Positions 59,151-64,000 of a stretch of DNA of 64,000 nt are shown here, one piece after another; the stretch's first letter is position 1, and each line of letters begins with the position of its first letter. The stretch comes from Apostichopus japonicus (Eukaryota > Echinodermata > Holothuroidea > Aspidochirotida > Stichopodidae). The notes beneath the pieces are model-generated. The model did no database searches, was not told where the DNA came from, and worked only from the letters and a program-made list of their open reading frames with translations. The DNA lies in contig NC_092582.1 in NCBI RefSeq assembly GCF_037975245.1, positions 1,781,001-1,845,000 on the forward strand. Reading direction: 5' to 3'. The position numbers and the translations under genes are program-made.

Positions 59151-59238
59151 CTCCTGGGGTTCATTTAACAATAAATTAATGCCCTATGGATATTCAAGGC
59201 AACGTTTTGAATCTTTTGTTTAAATACGAATGACGTCA
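59151..59238 (-). promoter_or_regulatory. Candidate promoter and exon 1 of the neuropeptide gene: CRE plus TATA-like box
   Basis: Read on the minus strand, a full palindromic CRE (TGACGTCA, 59,231-59,238) is followed four bases later by TATTTAAA (59,219-59,226). A start of transcription near 59,190 would leave about 40 bases of exon 1 before the candidate donor at 59,151. A CRE next to a TATA box is a known layout for cAMP-controlled peptide-hormone promoters such as somatostatin. The spacing is seen; promoter activity is inferred. Confidence 0.4.
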
Positions 59239-59298
59239 GGACAGGGAAACCATTCACTGTGCCACACAGATAACGACCAACCTCAAGGTGGGGTGGAA

Positions 59299-59353
59299 GG
59301 CGTGGGCAGGGGCAGGGGCAGGGGCAGGGGCAGGGGCAGGGGCAGGGGCAGGT
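59299..59353 (+). repeat. (GGGGCA)n hexanucleotide tract upstream of the neuropeptide promoter
   Basis: About eight near-perfect tandem copies of GGGGCA lie on the plus strand, 60 bases beyond the CRE. Runs of four G every six bases satisfy the usual G-quadruplex pattern several times over. The gene lies on the minus strand, so the G-rich strand would be its template strand. Confidence 0.9.
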
Positions 59354-62300
59354 AAACTCTTGCAAACAAAAAAGAAAACGTTTCACTCTGATATTTATCT
59401 CTCCTTTTCCAAATCAATTAACATTTTGATAAATACGATAAACATGTAGCCGAACATGTTGCTTGTACGCCGACAAAACTCCGATTGGCGGAGACTAGCG
59501 TGGAATATTTTTTAGCTACTCGCCGTTGGTCGATCTACAATACAAATCATGAATATGTTAATCAATATGTGTCTCGATGAACCAATCACAAGTGAGATCT
59601 ACATACCGTGTGACGTACTTGTGCAAACGCATATCAATTGACAAGAAACAGCCTAAGATGTTATGTTCTGCGTTTTTTTGCTTGGGCGTAACTTAATTCA
59701 GTCATATTGCGCGCGTGACTTTTGCTATATGAAGCATATTAAGCTCTCCAATTCAACTATGCGGGTCGCTCGCTACGGGCGAATTTCTAGTTCATTCTCA
59801 GGCTAAATTCCTGGGTGAAACAAGTGAGAAGCCCTCTTCTTTGACCTCTTTTAGCTCAAAATTTAAACGACGATGTTTGCAAAACTTGAAAGAATGGTGG
59901 GTAGTACATGTCAGTTAAAAACTTCTATGTTCTAGCGGCCTTGGAAAGTAACACATTTAGTGTGTAAGTCAATGGAGCAATAATTGTGGCATACGAGACC
60001 TATAAAAAAACAATATTAAATATATTCGATATCATTTCATTTGAGGGTATAAACGATCTGTAGTTAAAATCTTTCAACGAAATCTTCGCCACTTCATATT
60101 TTTGTTGTTGGTCCCGCAAGTATGATATTTACTACAGGATCTTCATTTCTATATTACTAGCTTATATAGACTCCATATATAAAAGGTCACTGCATACAGT
60201 TGCATACGAGGGTATAGTTAACTTCATTGAATTACCAAATACAAAATGTGAGCCTTCGCTGAAATTTTAGTCTAAAAGTTTAAAATTTGTCACTTGTGTT
60301 ATTAAATTTAACCACGTTAGTTCTTCGGTGATTGTTTGTCAAACCTAAAAATTAAAAGTTCAATCATTCTGGCTTTGCTTATGCATACAATGTGGAATGC
60401 TTATTCTTGACTACGTCGACCTATACAACGTACGTGACTGTGTAACCAATTCAGATATAAGGCGAAGAAAACACGGCACAAGCAAAGGAATTCGAACCTA
60501 CTTTTTTACATACTATGCCTCTTCATATTTATCTGTAGTTCGGGCTTTCGCCAGATAAATCTTATCCGTTAGAAAATATCTGCTCGTATATTTGAGCTGG
60601 AGTTCTTGAGTCCCGACTCGGAATTGAGTATATATAGGTTAATGACCGATTTCATTTCGGGAGTCGGATGTGCCTTAGATTCGATACACTGGACTCGGAT
60701 TGGACCGGACTCGGTGCTGTCCCCCCCCCCCACCCTAGTTCCACCCCTAACTCCCCTCCATGCCCACAGCATGCTGTACATCCTTTGGGCATGCATATGC
60801 AATCATTTAATATGTTTAGTTATGTACGGTAACTCTTACTGACCCTCTCCAGATTGGACATCACAGTTTTATGTTAGCAAACAATTGTTATAAGCCACAC
60901 TCATTTCCCTCGGTAAGTTCTGTAATGCTATGACAGTATATATATAAACCACCATGTACCAGATGCAGTAGAAAATGAACACGTACAAGAGTATTTGCTT
61001 TTTTATCATTTGCTACCTTTTATAGCTAACGCCTGTAAGGAATAGTCCACAGTTTAGAATATTTTGAAACGAGTGGATTTGTGGTGGGAGTAGGGTGGGG
61101 GGGGGGGAGATGGGGAGGATCATATCAAAGTTTTCAATCTGCGCACCCGATGTCAATAGCTTTATCAGTTAAAACTGGTAAAGGTGAGTACCCGTTTATC
61201 AGTTAAAACCGATTTGTGTTATAATTTCTTAACATGTGTTACATTTATAAACCAGTTGCTAACTGAAGACTTACAAACAGCATCTGCTGACAGGTCTAAC
61301 ATGTGTTACGGTGTTATAACACACTTCACTTTATACTGATTAACGGTTGTCTCTTATTCACAGTAAAAACTGATCAATTCATGTACATTGGGTGATATGT
61401 TCGATCCTAGCACAGATTATCTTAATTTGGTCATTATAATGGAGCGGTGGTAGGAGGGCGGGGGGAGGGGGGAGGGTGAGGTGGCGGGGCGATCCTCCGA
61501 TCGATGCTCGCGAACTGAACAACAATTAAGACTTATCACACGTTGCCAAAGTCAGTAGGGATTGATCCGTCAAGGGCGACAAACTAAATACGCGAAGCGT
61601 TGCGACCGTGTTAATAGGCTCTGTTTAGTGTTTGTTTCTTTGTTCCCATGACAACTGAACATTAACAATATCACTAAACAAGTTTTGTGGAAGTTTAATC
61701 CATTGACCTCTTATTCATTACCGTCTTATTTTGATAATTCATTTAATTGTTTGTTTATTTCTCTGAAAAACTGGCGTTCTATGAGCCGTTTCATGCATGA
61801 TGCAGATACTGCGCATGTGCGTCTTCTAGTTCTGATACAAGCGCAGTCACTTATTATATATGTGTTAACATACCTTGTAGAATATATACCTAGATATATA
61901 CCTTCATACTGAAACAACGAACAGTACTAGCCCGATTCCTTTAGTGATAATCACATTCGTTCAAGGATGTTAGTGGCCTTGAAATCATGTATTCCACTTT
62001 TTTTAGAAAAATTACAGACTAGGTTAACCTCATATTGTTGAAGGTTTAGACGAGTTTCTTATTAGTGTCACTTACGATTTTACACTACGCATGTGCAGCA
62101 GAGATAATGAAACGCCTGTGTGGTGAGACGCATAGTTCAATATTATACGCTGCATGACTGTTGTGTATGTATGTTTGCAGTGCACCCACGTGATATGGCG
62201 TCTATACGTACGCGTTTTGTCTACGTGGTTAGATTGTTTATGCAAATGCTGAATATTTAGTTTGTCATCTTTTTTTTTTTAATGTTCAAATACCAAGAGA

Positions 62301-63515
62301 ATCCTGTGATATTTACACACTTTAACATGAGGCATCTATAAGGCAGAGTTCTTAACTACCTCTTATCCACGTACTCTTCAATGATTCTAAGGAGAATCAG
62401 CAGGAAGTAAACTGTGAACAATATTGTTTGGAATAGCATCTACATAACTAACACGTAGGTCAAAACAAGAAACAAAACGTAACCAAAACATGAAAGTTAT
62501 CATAACATCTTCGCTCTTCTAACCTTAGCAAGAAGCAAACAAAATTTGTTGGAATAATTAGTCACGTATTGTGTATAAAATATTACTGCTCAAAGGTGAC
62601 GCAATATTTTGTTTTTTTACATGAGCTAAACCATTCATTAATTGCTAAATCATTCATTCATTAATCGTAATATATAATATTACAGGGGGTAAGAATATTA
62701 TAGTCTCTACTAAGAGGTCACTGCAGAACCCCAGGGTTTGTTTCTTATTTCTCCTTTAATGTCTTCTTTATCTCCAACAATGTAACGCGAAATGTCGCGT
62801 AAGTAATTCGTACTTTGAGGTTTCTTTCAATCGATGTAAATTCAGTAAACCGATTTCAATTGTGGCTGACGAGATTCGTTGTTAGTAGGCATCTTTTTGT
62901 ATTTTGTTTGTGTTTTGGTTGCTGTTTGTGATTTATGTTTCTATTATTGTAAAAGTATATCTTAAGAAATAGACAAGGGCTGTCATGAAGAAAACTTTGT
63001 TGAAGAAACCTTATACTCAAAAGGAAAGTTTGTTTTCGACGGGAAAAAAATTGTACGAAAACTTGTCTGTTGCAATATAAAGTTTTCTCTCAGCAACACA
63101 CGACGAACGCTCTCAGGAAGATCAAGTCCATTTTTCCTCTTTTTGAAAAATCTAGACCTATGTTCCGCCCTTCCTTCCTTCATCCCTACCTTCCATCCTC
63201 TTCAATTGATTTAGATGAATGCTTTCATTTCGTTTATCTTTAAGGGGAAATTAGCATCATCGGGTAGACCGGTGGGACTTTCTACGAATTCCACAAACAT
63301 TCCGAAGACAGATTTCAATACAAATATACAAAGCAGAATGAAAATAAAATAAAGAGAGATATTTCTCTTACAGTTACTGAATGCACGTCGTATTGCAAGG
63401 TAAGACGAAAACAGACGAGCACTTAACGAACACAGACGAACGCCAAGTTCCCGTAATCTCCGCGTACATCACGCATATATGTTAATACTGGCGTAATGAA
63501 TGTACTCAAGTGTGG
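59354..63515. other. No gene seen; scattered promoter-like motifs and G/C runs
   Basis: Contains TATATAAAAGG at 60,176-60,186 (plus) and CTATAAAAGG at 61,016-61,025 (minus), neither with a following exon I can support. The second could serve a distal first exon of the neuropeptide gene. A poly-C run lies near 60,721, with poly-G near 61,098 and G-rich sequence at 61,450-61,490. A TTTATCAGTTAAAAC phrase occurs twice (61,161 and 61,197). Confidence 0.5.
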
Positions 63516-63807
63516 CCAATCAGCCGAAGGTGACAGTCAGTTAAAGCTTTGCCTCAAAGGAGAAGTATAAGTCACAGCGTGACTGTTGAAGGACTTGCTT
63601 CTTTGAAGAATAAGAATTATAACCCGTATAGTCATGTCTGCACTCAAAGGACTTATAAAAGACTCTGGAATTTTCTTGATATTAGCTATAGGAATTAAAG
63701 AAAATGCATTGTGTTCTGGTTACACCTCACTCGTTCGTGAATTACTTTTGCATCACTCTTGCATATTGTGTGTACTACGCTACAGGTACTGCACCACAAT
63801 TAGATAA
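63516..63807 (+). CDS. Candidate promoter and small first exon (57 codons)
   Basis: A CCAAT box (63,516-63,520), a TATA-like GTATAAG (63,565-63,571) and an ATG at 63,634 follow with sensible spacing. The frame runs to TAA at 63,805-63,807, or could splice at CTACAG|GTACTG (63,785/63,786). It starts Met-Ser-Ala-Leu-Lys-Gly-Leu-Ile-Lys, has a ten-residue hydrophobic core and five Cys. The core is short for a signal peptide. The reading frame itself is 63,634-63,807; earlier bases are promoter and leader. No family is recognised. Confidence 0.18.
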
Positions 63808-64000
63808 GTGTTCATCCGCTTATAAGATTAACCATTGTCAGAGAAAAGAGGTAACAGTACCTAAGGTAAAGCTTGTTTAAGCATGTTATCAGTTACTGTC
63901 ATCGTTTGTTCTGCCTTTATATGAAAGAGCATAATATAAAGTACGGATGGTGTGAAAATCATGGGCGGCGATCCTTGGGGGGGGGGGGGAAGGGGGGATA
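63808..64000. other. No gene seen; poly-G at window end
   Basis: AT-rich sequence ending in a G-rich stretch (63,976-64,000). Confidence 0.6.

Noticed and set aside
60176-60186. TATATAAAAGG as a plus-strand promoter
   Set aside because: No coding exon follows; the next ATG is followed at once by a stop, and TA-rich boxes are common here.

Overview
This window looks like a stretch of a gene-poor, AT-rich animal genome, probably a marine invertebrate deuterostome and most likely an echinoderm. The evidence is one spliced neuropeptide-precursor gene with dibasic processing sites, tRNA-derived SINEs, hammerhead-ribozyme repeats of the kind known from metazoan retroelements, long (TA)n arrays, many poly-G/poly-C runs and several minisatellites. 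There are no operons or bacterial-type gene blocks. The species cannot be named from sequence alone; a sea cucumber is possible but unproven.

The only gene I call with confidence is on the minus strand at 58,246-58,923. It encodes a 225-residue secreted prohormone with two copies of a disulfide-type peptide (C-N-x-[LF]-[TN]-G-[KR]-C-S-A-G-W), each followed by Lys-Arg. Upstream lies a compact, coherent gene model: a consensus CRE (59,231-59,238), a TATA-like box (59,219-59,226), a candidate donor (59,151/59,150), a 180-base intron, a strong acceptor (58,971/58,970), and a 5' leader carrying a start-stop ATG-TAA just ahead of the real ATG. A (GGGGCA)n tract lies just beyond the promoter.

Region by region: 1-5,230 is gene-free apart from a 21-bp minisatellite open on both strands (3,232-3,970). 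5,237-8,250 holds (TA)n arrays and a minus-strand SINE. 10,670-11,480 is an old, diverged tandem array. 17,985-18,175 is another SINE. 25,851-28,790 contains three unrelated tandem arrays, one with higher-order structure. 34,242-35,575 has several coding-like pieces on both strands that I cannot join into a gene. 42,746-43,012 is a 92-bp triplication. 44,686-48,632 contains two inverted copies of a MITE-like element flanking a 94-bp higher-order repeat. 49,890-51,075 has CRE-bearing modules followed by a tandem family whose head matches the 5' end of U2 snRNA. 53,990-54,150 is a tRNA-derived SINE with an apparently intact hammerhead ribozyme. 55,640-56,540 is a minisatellite split by a second MITE. 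The last 4.6 kb has weak promoter-like signals and one small candidate first exon.

The strongest candidates for something new are the cysteine-bridged neuropeptide, the SINE-borne hammerhead, the U2-derived tandem repeat and the excess of full CRE palindromes (eight in 64 kb).
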